DNA of 64,000 nt from Flavobacteriales bacterium (GCA_030584065.1 CP129489.1:1841497-1905496), one strand, 5' to 3'. Positions 25,195 through 34,577 are shown, counted from the first letter of the stretch. Numbers and translations are program-made. The notes: a model not told the origin generated them from the sequence alone.

Positions 25195-27858
25195 ATGGCA
25201 CGCTCCTCCCGCACCCTGGCGCTCCGCTCGCTCCTGCTCCTCGGCCTGGCCGCCGCAACCCTTGCCGCCAGCGCGCAGACCGCCACCGACGCCTGCGGCT
25301 ACAACGCCGGCAATGAATACCCCGTGGGCACCTCCTGCGCCTACAACGACTTCGACAAGCCGGGCTCCTTCACCGCCACCTACACCGCCAGCGGCTGCAC
25401 CGGCGGCAGCTACGACGACGCGTGGGGCTGGTTCACCGCCATCTACAGCACCACCAACATCACCTACGACCCCGACGACAACCACCGCGCCATCGTGCAC
25501 GTGTACACCGGCACCTGCACCGCGGGGCTCACCCAGGTGGCCTGCCTCAACTCCGGCGGCGGCGGCAACAACGTCAACATCACCGGCCTCACCACCACCC
25601 CGGGCACCACCTACATGATCCGGGTGCAGCGCCACAACGACAACAGCGGCATGAACGGCCGCATCTGCATCTGGAGCCCCATCCCGCCGGCCAACGACGA
25701 GCCCTGCGGCGCCACGCCCCTCACCGTGGGCCAGACCTGCTCGCTCACCGCCACCACTACGCAGAACAGCACCGCCACCGCGGGCATCCCCGCACCGGGC
25801 TGCGCCAACTTCACCGGCAACGATGTGTGGTACTCCTTCGTGGCGCCCGCCAACGGCATCGCCAACATCGAGACCACCGCCGGCTCGCTCACCGACTCGG
25901 GCATGGCCCTCTACAGCGCCACCGCCTGCAACGGCACCTTCACCCTCATCGAGTGCGACGCCAATGACGGCCCCGGCAGCATGAGCGAGATCAACCGCAC
26001 CGGCCTCACCCCCAACCAGACCTACTACGTGCGCATGTGGGGCGAGGGCAGCAACACGGGCACCTTCAACATCTGCATCTGGTCGCCGCCCGTGAACGAC
26101 GATCCCTGCGGCGCCATCGCCCTCACCCTGGACGCCACCTGCAGCTACACGGCCTACGCCAACACCAATGCCTCCGCAACAGCGGGCATCCCCGTGCCCG
26201 GCTGCGGCAATGGCACCTACAACGACGTGTGGTTCACCTTCACGGCGCCCGCCAACGGCCTGGTCACCCTGCGCACCACCACCGGCTCCCTCGGCAATCC
26301 GCAGTTCGCCGTGTATGCGGCCACCAGCTGCAGCGGCCCCTTCACCCTGGTGAAATGCGACAACGCCAGCGGCCCGGGCAATGCCCCCTTCATGACGCTC
26401 ACCCCGCTGGAGCTCGTGGCCGGCCAGACCTACTACGTGCGCGTGTGGGGCAGCTTCGGCAGCCGGGGCTCCTTCAACCTCTGCGCGTCCACCGCGCCCG
26501 CCGCGGGCGATTGCATCTATGTGCTGCGCATGTGGGACAGCCAGGGCGACGGATGGGGCAACAGCTACGTGTCGGTGCAGGTGGGCGCCGCACCCGCCGT
26601 GAACTACAGCATCGCCAACGGCGACGAGGATGTGGCCTACATCCCCGTGGCCACCGGCCAGACCGTGCAGCTCTCCTACGCCACCGGCGGCTCGGGCAAC
26701 CAGGGCGAGATCCGCTACGTGCTGCAGCTCATGTACGGCGCCGTTTACATGGATGGGCCCACGCCCGGCACCGGCCTGCGCTACGCCGGGGTGGCCGACT
26801 GCCAGTCCGCCGCGCCATCCAACAGCGATTGCTACGGCCGCTCCGCCATCTGCGGCGCCCAGCAGATCAGCGCCAACCCCAACAACACCGGCCTCACCGC
26901 CGACCTCAACGTGCACAGCCGCGGCTGCCTGGGCTCCAACGAGCGCCAGGGCTACTGGTACCAGTTCACCCCTTCCAACGGCGGCACCGTCGGCTTCACC
27001 ATCGCACCCGATAACCCCGCCGACGATTACGACTTCGCCGTGTGGGGGCCATTCGGCTCGGCCAGCTGTCCGCCCACCATCGCGCCGGTGCGCTGCAACT
27101 ACAGCGGCACCACCGGCAACACCGGCCTCTCCACCCTGGGCACCAATCCCAGCGAGGGCGGCAGCGGCAACAAGTGGAGCACCCTGCTGCCGGTGAACAC
27201 CGGGGAGACCTACTTCCTCTACATCAGCAACTACAGCCAGAGCGGCCTCGCCTTCAACCTCTCCTGGCAGCTCACCAATGGCGCCAGCCTTGACTGCTTC
27301 CTCCTGCCCGTGGAGCTGCTCGGCCTCAACGGCTACCCCGTGCCCCAGGGCATCCGGCTGGAATGGACCACCGCCACCGAGGCCAACAGCGCCTTCTTCG
27401 CCGTGGAGCGCATGGACGAGACCGGCGCCTTCCAGCAGATCGGCCAGGTGGCCGCCGCCGGCTACAGCACCAGCGCCAACGACTACGCCTTCCTCGACCC
27501 CCTGCCGCTGCCCGGCTTCAACTACTACCGCCTGAAGATGGTGGACGCCGACGGCAGCGCCGCCCTCAGCGACGTGGTGGCCGTGGCCAACCGCTTCGGC
27601 TCGGTGGTGAGCGGGCTGCACCCCAACCCCGCCACCGACCAGGTGAGCGTGGTGATCGACGCGCAGGCCGACGGCGAGGCCCTCGTCTCCGTGCACGATG
27701 CCAGCGGCCGCCTCGCGCGCCAGCAGCGCATCGCCCTGGTGGAAGGCCAGCAGCGCGTGAGCGCATCGGTGCTCGGCCTCGAGCCCGGGCCCTACACGCT
27801 CTCCCTGCACCTGCCCGGCGGACAGGCCCTGCATGCCGGCCGCTTCCTGGTGGAGTAA
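25195..27858 (+). CDS. Large T9SS cargo with PPC-like repeats, partner 1
   Basis: An 887 aa secreted protein. Signal peptide 1-28; a Cys-rich N-terminal module to about 160; two PPC-like beta domains (about 162-300 and 300-438), each starting NDEPCGA or NDDPCGA and containing DVWYSF or DVWFTF and TYYVRMWG or TYYVRVWG; a module beginning CIYVLRMWDSQGDGWGNS at about 440; a domain with CGAQQISANPNNTG and GSNERQGYWYQFTPSN at about 544-690 including DYDFAVWGPF; an FnIII-like unit LPVELLGLNG with RLEWTTATEANSAFFAVER at about 703; and a T9SS sorting domain from about 807 (LHPNPATDQV). No catalytic residues are evident, so an adhesin or structural role is inferred. The start MARSSRTLALRS follows the small gene by 5 bases. 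Confidence 0.87.
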   Translation: MARSSRTLALRSLLLLGLAAATLAASAQTATDACGYNAGNEYPVGTSCAYNDFDKPGSFTATYTASGCTGGSYDDAWGWFTAIYSTTNITYDPDDNHRAIVHVYTGTCTAGLTQVACLNSGGGGNNVNITGLTTTPGTTYMIRVQRHNDNSGMNGRICIWSPIPPANDEPCGATPLTVGQTCSLTATTTQNSTATAGIPAPGCANFTGNDVWYSFVAPANGIANIETTAGSLTDSGMALYSATACNGTFTLIECDANDGPGSMSEINRTGLTPNQTYYVRMWGEGSNTGTFNICIWSPPVNDDPCGAIALTLDATCSYTAYANTNASATAGIPVPGCGNGTYNDVWFTFTAPANGLVTLRTTTGSLGNPQFAVYAATSCSGPFTLVKCDNASGPGNAPFMTLTPLELVAGQTYYVRVWGSFGSRGSFNLCASTAPAAGDCIYVLRMWDSQGDGWGNSYVSVQVGAAPAVNYSIANGDEDVAYIPVATGQTVQLSYATGGSGNQGEIRYVLQLMYGAVYMDGPTPGTGLRYAGVADCQSAAPSNSDCYGRSAICGAQQISANPNNTGLTADLNVHSRGCLGSNERQGYWYQFTPSNGGTVGFTIAPDNPADDYDFAVWGPFGSASCPPTIAPVRCNYSGTTGNTGLSTLGTNPSEGGSGNKWSTLLPVNTGETYFLYISNYSQSGLAFNLSWQLTNGASLDCFLLPVELLGLNGYPVPQGIRLEWTTATEANSAFFAVERMDETGAFQQIGQVAAAGYSTSANDYAFLDPLPLPGFNYYRLKMVDADGSAALSDVVAVANRFGSVVSGLHPNPATDQVSVVIDAQADGEALVSVHDASGRLARQQRIALVEGQQRVSASVLGLEPGPYTLSLHLPGGQALHAGRFLVE

Positions 27859-27871
27859 GCAGCCCATGATC

Positions 27872-27915
27872 GCAAGTGCGCGCGGCCGGGCCCCTGCCCG
27901 GCCGCGCGCACTTGC
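27872..27915 (+). terminator. 20-base-pair perfect hairpin after partner 1
   Basis: GCAAGTGCGCGCGGCCGGGC (27872-27891) pairs without mismatch with 27896-27915 around a 4-base loop CCCT. It lies 13 bases after the stop. No T-run follows, so it may act as a terminator of the GC-rich type or as an mRNA 3-prime stabiliser. Confidence 0.7.
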
Positions 27916-27947
27916 GCCCCGGCACTTGCGCCGTCGGGACGAATCAC

Positions 27948-27957
27948 TATTTTGGGC
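27948..27957 (+). promoter_or_regulatory. Putative -7 box TATTTTGGGC before small partner 2
   Basis: Fits TAnnTTnG and shares TTGGGC with the box before partner 3 (30395-30404). ACAACCTGT follows at 27976-27984, also echoed before partner 3. Confidence 0.4.
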
Positions 27958-28020
27958 AGGCCAACGCTCTGTGGGACAACCTGTGCGGGTGATGAGCGTC
28001 TCTACTTCAAGCCACCTCGC

Positions 28021-28482
28021 ATGCGCACGCCCTACCGTTCCTCCGCCCTGCGGCCGCTCCGTGCCGCATTCGCCATGGCCGCGCTCATCGCGCTCACCGG
28101 CAGCGCCGCCGCGCAGACCCCCGCCATCCACCACTTCCGGTGCGATGCCCCGCTCGACGGCCTCGCGCTGAAGACCGCGGCGGAGAACCTGCGCGCCCTC
28201 GACGACAAGGCCCTGCTCTCCAACGACCACGACCGGCTGAAGGTGCGCATCGACGCCGCAGTGCCGCACGAGCTGGTGCTGCGCGCCCTCAACGCCGGGC
28301 CCCGCCAGTTCCGCAGCGATGGCACCGCCGCCGTGGGCCAGGGCTTCCCCGTGCGCATCGACACCGGCGACCCCGCCGCCGACGACCAGCGCCACGCCGC
28401 CGCCAAGGCCGCCTGGATGCAGGCCCACCCCCAGGAGTACCAGCGCATGATCGATGCGCCCACCGCACCCCGCAATCCCTGA
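28021..28482 (+). CDS. Small secreted protein, partner 2 of a small/large pair
   Basis: A 153 aa secreted protein: signal peptide about 1-33 (positively charged start, hydrophobic FAMAALIALTGSAAAQ), then IHHFRCDAPLDG, a helix, NDHDRLKVRIDAAVPHELV and a second helix, the same beta-alpha-beta-beta-alpha pattern as the small proteins at 24857 and 30429. The tail VRIDTGDPAADDQRH, then AAWMQAHP, is clearly homologous to the tail of the 30429 protein (VPTGDEAADLARYRAAVEAW) and absent from the 24857 one. The ATG at 28021 is chosen for the signal peptide. It ends 4 bases before the next large cargo gene. Function unknown. Confidence 0.75.
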   Translation: MRTPYRSSALRPLRAAFAMAALIALTGSAAAQTPAIHHFRCDAPLDGLALKTAAENLRALDDKALLSNDHDRLKVRIDAAVPHELVLRALNAGPRQFRSDGTAAVGQGFPVRIDTGDPAADDQRHAAAKAAWMQAHPQEYQRMIDAPTAPRNP

Positions 28483-28486
28483 GCCC

Positions 28487-30274
28487 ATGATCGGACGTTA
28501 CGCCCGCATTGCCCTCCTCGGCGCCGCGCTCACCGCCTCCGGCTCGGCCCGCAGCCAGTGCGCCAACGACAACACCTACTGGCAGACCACCACCCCGGCC
28601 TGCCCCGGCAGCACCGTGGCCAGCACCTGCCTCTTCGGCGGGGAGTACCAGCTCATCAACGTGGTGGCCGGCAACACCTACACCTTCAGCACCTGCGGCA
28701 CCACCACCTGGGACACCCAGATCACCCTCTACAACAACGCCGGCGGCGGTTTCCTCGGCTACAACGATGACGCCTGCGGCGTGCAGAGCAGCGTCACCTG
28801 GACGGCCACCTTCACCGGCCAGCTGCGCGTGCTCATCGATGCCTTCCCCTGCCTGCCCAACGCCTCCTGCGCCACCCTTACCGTGGGCTGCACCGCCCCC
28901 GTGACGCCTCCGCCCGGCGGCTGCGTGTACTACCTCAACCTCTACGACAGCTTCGGCGACGGCTGGGGCAGCTCCTTCGTGAGCGTGAGCATCAACGGCG
29001 GGCCCGCCACCAACTACACCGTGGCCGGCAGCGCCAACTCCATCCCCATCCCCGTCACCCCCGGCGCGGTAATCGTGCTCACCTACAACAACTCCGGCCC
29101 CTGGCAGGGCGAGAACTCCTACAGCCTCACCCTGGGCGGCAGCGCCGTGTTCAACTCCGGCACCCCGCCCGTGGCCGGCCTCGCCTATGCCGGCACCCTC
29201 ACCTGCGTGCCGCCGCCCGCCCCGCCCGAGGACTGCGTGGGCTCCATCACCATCTGCAACGGGCAGAGCTTCAACAACACCACCACCAACACCGGCAACG
29301 TTGCCGACCTCACCCTCACCACCGCCGGCTGCCTCGGCGCGCTGGAGCGGCAGGGCACCTGGTACAACTTCACCCCCAGCAGCAGCGGCCAGATCGGCTT
29401 CACGATCAACCCCGCCGACCCGCTCGACGATTACGACTTCGCCATCTGGGGCCCCTTCCCGCCCGGCAGCACCCCCAGCAGCATCTGTCCGCCGCTGAGC
29501 GCCCCCCTGCGCTGCTCCTTCGCCGCGCCCCCCGGCGCCACCGGCCTCAACTTCAGCGCCACCGACCTCTCCGAGACCCCCCTCGGCGACAAGTGGGTGC
29601 GCTACCTCGATGTCACCGTGGGGCAGGTGTACCTGCTCTACATCAGCAATTTCTCCCAGAGCGGACTGGCCTTCAGCCTCGATTGGAACCTGCAGGGCGG
29701 CGCCTCGCTCGACTGCACCATCCTGGGCGCTGAGCTCATGGGCCCCCATGCCGCCGACCAGCCGGACCACGTGGATGTGCACTGGACCACCCTCAGCGAA
29801 GGCGGCACCGCCCGCTTCGTGGTGGAGCGCGCCGCCACCGGCACCGCCTTCGCCCCCGTGGGCGAGCTCGCCGCCACCGGCAGCGCGCACCACAGCGCCG
29901 AATACCGCTTCGTGGACCCCGCACCCCTCGCCGGCCTCAACCGCTACCGCCTGCGGCTGATCCACGCCGACGGCTCCTTCGCCTACAGCAGCGAGGCAGC
30001 CGTGGTGCACGGACGGCTCGTGGCAGAAGCCACCGTGCGCCCCAACCCCGCCCAAGGCCAGGCCACGGTAGCCTTCCAATCCGCCGCCGAAGCCGAGGGC
30101 ACCGTGGAGCTCTTCGACCCCGCAGGCCGCCTGCGCCACAGCCAGCGCCTGCTGGCCCAGCCCGGCTACAACGAAGCCGCCCTGCCCCTGGCGGGATTGG
30201 CCGAGGGCGCCTACACCGTGCGCATCACCGTGGGCGGCGCTCCGGTGCACCTGCGCCTGGCCGTGGTGCGCTGA
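28487..30274 (+). CDS. T9SS cargo with GDGW and ERQG modules, partner 2
   Basis: A 595 aa secreted protein, the shortest large partner. Signal peptide about 1-23; N-terminal module (about 24-140) with STCLFGGEYQLINVVAGNTY and FSTCGTTTWDTQITLYNN; a module starting CVYYLNLYDSFGDGWGSS at about 145; a domain with GSITICNGQSFNNTT and ERQGTWYNFTPSSSGQIGF at about 248-405 including DYDFAIWGPF; an FnIII-like unit with VDVHWTTLSEGGTARFVVER at about 413; T9SS sorting domain from about 515 (VRPNPAQGQA). It lacks the PPC-like repeats of the other large partners, so it may show the minimal common core. It starts 4 bases after the small gene. Confidence 0.85.
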   Translation: MIGRYARIALLGAALTASGSARSQCANDNTYWQTTTPACPGSTVASTCLFGGEYQLINVVAGNTYTFSTCGTTTWDTQITLYNNAGGGFLGYNDDACGVQSSVTWTATFTGQLRVLIDAFPCLPNASCATLTVGCTAPVTPPPGGCVYYLNLYDSFGDGWGSSFVSVSINGGPATNYTVAGSANSIPIPVTPGAVIVLTYNNSGPWQGENSYSLTLGGSAVFNSGTPPVAGLAYAGTLTCVPPPAPPEDCVGSITICNGQSFNNTTTNTGNVADLTLTTAGCLGALERQGTWYNFTPSSSGQIGFTINPADPLDDYDFAIWGPFPPGSTPSSICPPLSAPLRCSFAAPPGATGLNFSATDLSETPLGDKWVRYLDVTVGQVYLLYISNFSQSGLAFSLDWNLQGGASLDCTILGAELMGPHAADQPDHVDVHWTTLSEGGTARFVVERAATGTAFAPVGELAATGSAHHSAEYRFVDPAPLAGLNRYRLRLIHADGSFAYSSEAAVVHGRLVAEATVRPNPAQGQATVAFQSAAEAEGTVELFDPAGRLRHSQRLLAQPGYNEAALPLAGLAEGAYTVRITVGGAPVHLRLAVVR

Positions 30275-30394
30275 GCCGAAGGCAACGAAAAGCACGGTCA
30301 TCCGTCTAAATGGGAGCCCACGGATGGCGCCCCATTGATAGCCTGCCGTTGACAACCTGGTCATGGACGCTATTCCTTGGGGGTCAGAAACATC

Positions 30395-30404
30395 TAAATT
30401 GGGC
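30395..30404 (+). promoter_or_regulatory. Putative -7 box TAAATTGGGC before small partner 3
   Basis: Fits TAnnTTnG, 24 bases before the ATG at 30429. A near copy (TCTAAATGGGAGCC, 30304-30317) followed by ACAACCTGGTC lies about 90 bases upstream, suggesting a partly duplicated leader. Confidence 0.4.
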
Positions 30405-30428
30405 GCCGACTTCCCAACCTGTTCATCC

Positions 30429-30869
30429 ATGATGCTACGCACCACGGCCCTGATGCTCGTGCTCGGCGCAGGGCTGATTGCCCGCGCCCAGGCGCCCGGC
30501 TTCCACTATTTCCAGGCCGCGCAGCCCCTCACCACCGCACAGCTGAAGCTGGCCACCGAAGCGGTGATGAACGCCGACCCCTATGCGGAGCTCTTCCATT
30601 CCGACGACCGCACCATCGTGCAGGTGAAATCGCCGCTGCTGCAGCCCGAGGCGCTCTACCGCGCCGCCATCGCCGCGCAGGCGGTGACGCTGCTGCCCGG
30701 CACCCGCACGCCCGATGAACTGGGCGTGAACACCGCGCCCGCCGTGCCCGTTTACGTTCCCACCGGCGATGAGGCCGCCGACCTGGCCCGCTACCGCGCT
30801 GCGGTGGAGGCCTGGAACGCCGCCCACCCCGACCAGCCGCTGAGCCCCACCCCCGTTCACGCCCGCTAA
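30429..30869 (+). CDS. Small secreted protein, partner 3 of a small/large pair
   Basis: A 146 aa protein. Signal peptide about 1-20 (MMLRTTALMLVLGAGLIARA), then FHYFQAAQPLT, a helix (AQLKLATEAVMNADP), SDDRTIVQVKSPLLQPEALY and a second helix, followed by a Pro-rich stretch and the tail VPTGDEAADLARYRAAVEAW. It aligns by eye with the 28021 protein over its length and with the 24857 protein over the first domain. It starts at ATG 30429 or at the adjacent ATG 30432, and ends 7 bases before the large cargo gene. No catalytic or metal-ligand pattern is obvious. It could be a chaperone, a subunit or an inhibitor of the large partner; this is inference from pairing only. Confidence 0.78.
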   Translation: MMLRTTALMLVLGAGLIARAQAPGFHYFQAAQPLTTAQLKLATEAVMNADPYAELFHSDDRTIVQVKSPLLQPEALYRAAIAAQAVTLLPGTRTPDELGVNTAPAVPVYVPTGDEAADLARYRAAVEAWNAAHPDQPLSPTPVHAR

Positions 30870-30876
30870 CCGCCGG

Positions 30877-33800
30877 ATGCCCATGAAGCAGCTCTACGCG
30901 CTCCCGCTCCTCGCCCTTGCCCTGCTGGCGGCCACGGCCCAGGCCCAGGTGCCGCCCTGCCTGACGAATTTGACCACACCAGCTGGCCAATCCGCTGTAG
31001 CCGCCGGCTCCTGGGGCGGTGCCACACTGCCGCCCAGCACGACGATCAACATGAACCTGACCACCACGGCTGGTTCCAACCTGGCCACGATCACCAGTTG
31101 CAATGCGGCACTGATCACGAATCTGGCGGGCATCTCCGGGCCCAACGTGCCGGCGGGCACCAGCATCAGCGGCGGCGCCTGCGGCACCAACACGGTGCAG
31201 CTGAGCCAGAACGCCACCGTAACGGGAGCGGCGGTGCACACCTTCACGATGCCAGCCTACGCCTCCAACTTCCCCCCCACCAACCAAGGGGTGCCCACCG
31301 GCCTCAACTGCTCGGTCTGCCCCGCGCTCTTCACCGTGCCCATGTGCGCCGGCCAGCGCTTCAACTACTACATGTGCGTGGGCAACATCTACACCTTCAG
31401 CATGTGCAGCTCGGCTGCCAGCTGGGATTCGTACATCTCCATCACCACCACCAACGGCATCGCGCTGGCAACGGGATCGCCCACCTCCGATGATGATGGC
31501 TGCGGCACCGCCAACGGCCACGCCACCCTCTCCTTCGTGCCCACCGCGACCAGCACCTACATGATCCGGGTGTGGAACGGCAACTGCCTCACCACGCCGG
31601 CGGGCACCTGCGGCACCATGCAGGTGGCCTGCAACCCCGTGCCCCCGCCCCCCTCGAACGACGAGCCGCAGAACGCCATCAGCCTGGGCGCAACGGCCAG
31701 CACCGTGTGCACCTTCGTCAACGGCACCACCACCTGGGCCACGCAGAGCGCAGGTACTCCAGGAATTGCCAGCGGGAATGCGGCCAACTGCAACCTCAAC
31801 GGTGGTGGCTGCGGCACTTGGTCGGGCACGTTCTCGGGGGCCGATGTGTGGTATTCGGTGGGTGTCCCCGCTAGCGGCAACCTGAGCATCATCTTCCAAG
31901 ACAATAGCCAGACGAACGGTGCCTTCGCGGTGTATACCGGTGTGCCCGGCACGCTCACCCAGGTGGTGGGCAGCTGCCGCTGCAATGACTTCGTCTCGCT
32001 CAGCGGCCTGCCGGCCAACCAGACGGTTTATATCCGCGTTTGGCCAGAGGCCGGCCAGGTGAATTCGGGCACCTTCCAGATCTGCGCCTACGAGCCCATT
32101 CCGCCGCCCAATGACAACCCCTGCGGCGCCAGCAGCGGCACCTATGCACTGACGGTGAACGCCACGTGCAGCAACACCACCTTCAGCACCGAGAGCGCCA
32201 CGGACATCGCGGCCCTCTACACCGTGCCCGCCCCCGGCTGCGCTACCGTGAACAACAACGATGTGTGGTTCAGCGCCGTGATGCCCGGCACCGGCTCCAT
32301 GACCATCAACACCCAGGCGGGCACGCTCACGGACATGGCCATGGCGGTGTACACCGTTTCGGCCGGCACCGTCACGGACTGCGCCTCGCAGGGCCCGGCC
32401 AGCCTGCAACTGGTGCAGTGCAACGCCGTGAACAACGGCGACCCCATGCCGAGCCTCACCATCTCGGGCACGTCGGGCGTGCGCTACTACATCCGCATGT
32501 GGAACCAGGGCACGGGCTTCGGCACGGCCAACATCTGCGCCGTCGTGAACACCCCGCCGGCGAACGACAACCCCTGCGGCGCCATACCCCTCACGGTGAC
32601 CAACGGCTGCGTCTTCCCCGCGCCCTTCTCCACGCAGTTCGCCACCCTCGGGCCCACCATCCCACCATGGCCCGCCGGCGTCTCGGGCATCACCAACATC
32701 GGCGGCTGCACGGGCCCCTTCAACAGCGACGTGTGGTTCACCGCGGTGGTGCCGGCCAGCGGCCAGCTGCAGCTGAACACCGACGACCTGGGCATGACCT
32801 CGGCCGGCATGGCGGTGTATACCGCGGGCGGCACCAGCTGCCCCAACCTGACGCTGAACCAGGTGGCCGGCACCTGCTACATCAACGGCAGCACCTACTC
32901 GTCGCAGATGCCCGGCGGCACCATCTCGCTGCCGGCCGGCACCGTGGTGTACATCCGCGTGTGGCGCCGCAACAACAACGACGGCACCTTCCTGCTCTGT
33001 GCGCGCAACCCGGTGAACCCGCCGGGCTGCTACTACACGCTGAACCTGGCCGATGCGGCCGGTGACGGCTGGAACGGCGGCTACGTGCGCCTCTGCGTGG
33101 GCGGCAGCTGCACCAACTACACCGTGTACGGCAACGGCGGCAACCTGGTCTTCCCGGCCAGCCTGGGCCAGACGGTGACGCTGGAGTATTTCCCGGTGGG
33201 CGGCTTCCAGAACCAGGTCTCCTTCGGCATCCAGGCCAACAACGGCTTCAACATCTTCAACAGCGCCAACCCGCCGGTCGCCGGCTTCAACACGGCCTTC
33301 ATCGTCAACGCCGACTGCAACGTGCCGCCGGCGCCCATCAGCGACTGCATCGGCTCGCAGCAGGTGTGCAATACGCAGACCTTCTCCTATGCGCCGGGCA
33401 ACTTCGGCAACAGCCAGGACCTGGGCCCCACCAACCGCGGCTGCCTCAGCAGCAACGAGCGGCAGGGCGCGTGGTACCGCTTCACCACCAACGCGGCGGG
33501 CACCATCGCCTTCACCATCGGCATCGGCATGGGCACTGACTACGACTTCGCCGTGTGGGGCCCCTTCAGCGGCGCGCCCACCTGCCCGCCCCCGGGGCCG
33601 CCCCTGCGCTGCAACTGGTCGGGCACCACGGGCCCCACGGGCCTCAACTACACCGCGCTGGGCACCAGCGAGGGCGCCGGCGGCCCGCCCTTCTCCCGGT
33701 GGATCGATGCCCTGGCCAACCAGACCTACCTGCTCTACATCGACAACTACACGATGAACGGCCTCACGTTCTCGCTCTCGTGGAACACCAACCCGGCCAA

Positions 33801-34368
33801 CCTGCTGGATTGCGTGCTGCTGCCGGTGGAGTGGCTGGCATTGGAAGCCGAGCCGAAGGGCACCGAGGTGAACCTCACCTGGGCCACGGCCAGCGAGCAC
33901 AACAGCGACTTCTTCCGCATCCAGCGCTCGGCGGATGGGGAGCGCTACGCCACCGTGGGCGTGGTGGAGGCCGCGGGCAGCAGCAGCGTGCGCACCGACT
34001 ACCTCTTCACCGACAAGGCGCCGCACGCGGGCCTCAACTACTACCGCGTGGAGCAGGTGGATGCCGATGGCCGCACCTACGCCAGCAACGTGGTCACGGC
34101 CCTCTTCCGCCCCGGCGCGGGCCTGAGCGTGTACCCCAACCCGGCGGGCGAGAGCCTCTGGGCCAGCTTCGACCTGGTGGATGAGGGCCTGGTGGCCTGG
34201 CGGATCCTGGATGCCAGCGGCCGCGAGGTGGGCGCCGGTCGTGCCGATGCCGCCGCCGGGGTGAACCAGGTGGAGATCCCCTTGGGCATCGAATCGGGCA
34301 CCTACGCGCTGCTGCTCACCGACAGCCGCGGCAATCCGCTGGGCACGGCGCGCTTCATCAAGCGCTGA
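30877..34368 (+). CDS. Large T9SS cargo with fibre-like N-module and PPC-like repeats, partner 3
   Basis: An 1163 aa secreted protein. Signal peptide about 1-24. An N-terminal module (about 30-125) with TTTAGSNLATITSCNAALI, SGPNVPAGTSISGG and TVQLSQNATVTG closely matches that of the 34640 protein and recalls beta-rich modules of phage fibres and adhesins. Then come a Cys-rich module (CVGNIYTFSMCSSAASW), three PPC-like units starting near 258 (NDEPQNA), 409 (NDNPCGA) and 561 (NDNPCGA), CYYTLNLADAAGDGWNGG at about 717, an ERQGAWYRF domain at about 822-970, FnIII-like VNLTWATASEHNSDFFRIQR at about 990, and a T9SS sorting domain from about 1084 (VYPNPAGESL). The ATG at 30883 (MKQLYALPLL) is an equally good start. 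Likely an extracellular structural or adhesive protein. Confidence 0.87.
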   Translation: MPMKQLYALPLLALALLAATAQAQVPPCLTNLTTPAGQSAVAAGSWGGATLPPSTTINMNLTTTAGSNLATITSCNAALITNLAGISGPNVPAGTSISGGACGTNTVQLSQNATVTGAAVHTFTMPAYASNFPPTNQGVPTGLNCSVCPALFTVPMCAGQRFNYYMCVGNIYTFSMCSSAASWDSYISITTTNGIALATGSPTSDDDGCGTANGHATLSFVPTATSTYMIRVWNGNCLTTPAGTCGTMQVACNPVPPPPSNDEPQNAISLGATASTVCTFVNGTTTWATQSAGTPGIASGNAANCNLNGGGCGTWSGTFSGADVWYSVGVPASGNLSIIFQDNSQTNGAFAVYTGVPGTLTQVVGSCRCNDFVSLSGLPANQTVYIRVWPEAGQVNSGTFQICAYEPIPPPNDNPCGASSGTYALTVNATCSNTTFSTESATDIAALYTVPAPGCATVNNNDVWFSAVMPGTGSMTINTQAGTLTDMAMAVYTVSAGTVTDCASQGPASLQLVQCNAVNNGDPMPSLTISGTSGVRYYIRMWNQGTGFGTANICAVVNTPPANDNPCGAIPLTVTNGCVFPAPFSTQFATLGPTIPPWPAGVSGITNIGGCTGPFNSDVWFTAVVPASGQLQLNTDDLGMTSAGMAVYTAGGTSCPNLTLNQVAGTCYINGSTYSSQMPGGTISLPAGTVVYIRVWRRNNNDGTFLLCARNPVNPPGCYYTLNLADAAGDGWNGGYVRLCVGGSCTNYTVYGNGGNLVFPASLGQTVTLEYFPVGGFQNQVSFGIQANNGFNIFNSANPPVAGFNTAFIVNADCNVPPAPISDCIGSQQVCNTQTFSYAPGNFGNSQDLGPTNRGCLSSNERQGAWYRFTTNAAGTIAFTIGIGMGTDYDFAVWGPFSGAPTCPPPGPPLRCNWSGTTGPTGLNYTALGTSEGAGGPPFSRWIDALANQTYLLYIDNYTMNGLTFSLSWNTNPANLLDCVLLPVEWLALEAEPKGTEVNLTWATASEHNSDFFRIQRSADGERYATVGVVEAAGSSSVRTDYLFTDKAPHAGLNYYRVEQVDADGRTYASNVVTALFRPGAGLSVYPNPAGESLWASFDLVDEGLVAWRILDASGREVGAGRADAAAGVNQVEIPLGIESGTYALLLTDSRGNPLGTARFIKR

Positions 34369-34390
34369 GCGGCGCCATCGCCTTTCCCTG

Positions 34391-34424
34391 CGAGGGACCG
34401 ATCGGGCAACCGGTCGGTCCCTCG
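34391..34424 (+). terminator. Hairpin after partner 3
   Basis: CGAGGGACCGA (34391-34401) pairs perfectly with TCGGTCCCTCG (34414-34424), 22 bases after the stop. The downstream TCGCTTG is only weakly T-rich. Confidence 0.6.
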
Positions 34425-34577
34425 TCGCTTGGGGGAGGAACCACGAGTTATCAACCCCGCGCAACCCCGGGGGGCAAGCGCCGTCACCCGGATGCGGGGT
34501 CCTCTTGGCCCCGCACCAGGCCATGCACCCGGCGAACCGGACAGCCCCCCCGGCGGTTATCCACCGGGAATCGGTGA

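Noticed and set aside
25120..28488. 1122-codon minus-strand open frame
   Set aside because: Same artefact: it spans several plus-strand genes and an intergenic hairpin and has no recognisable domain.
30350..30374. TTGACA-like hexamer at 30349 as an E. coli-type -35 box
   Set aside because: Bacteroidota primary sigma does not use this element and no matching -10 follows; the TAnnTTGGGC box nearer the gene is a better candidate.
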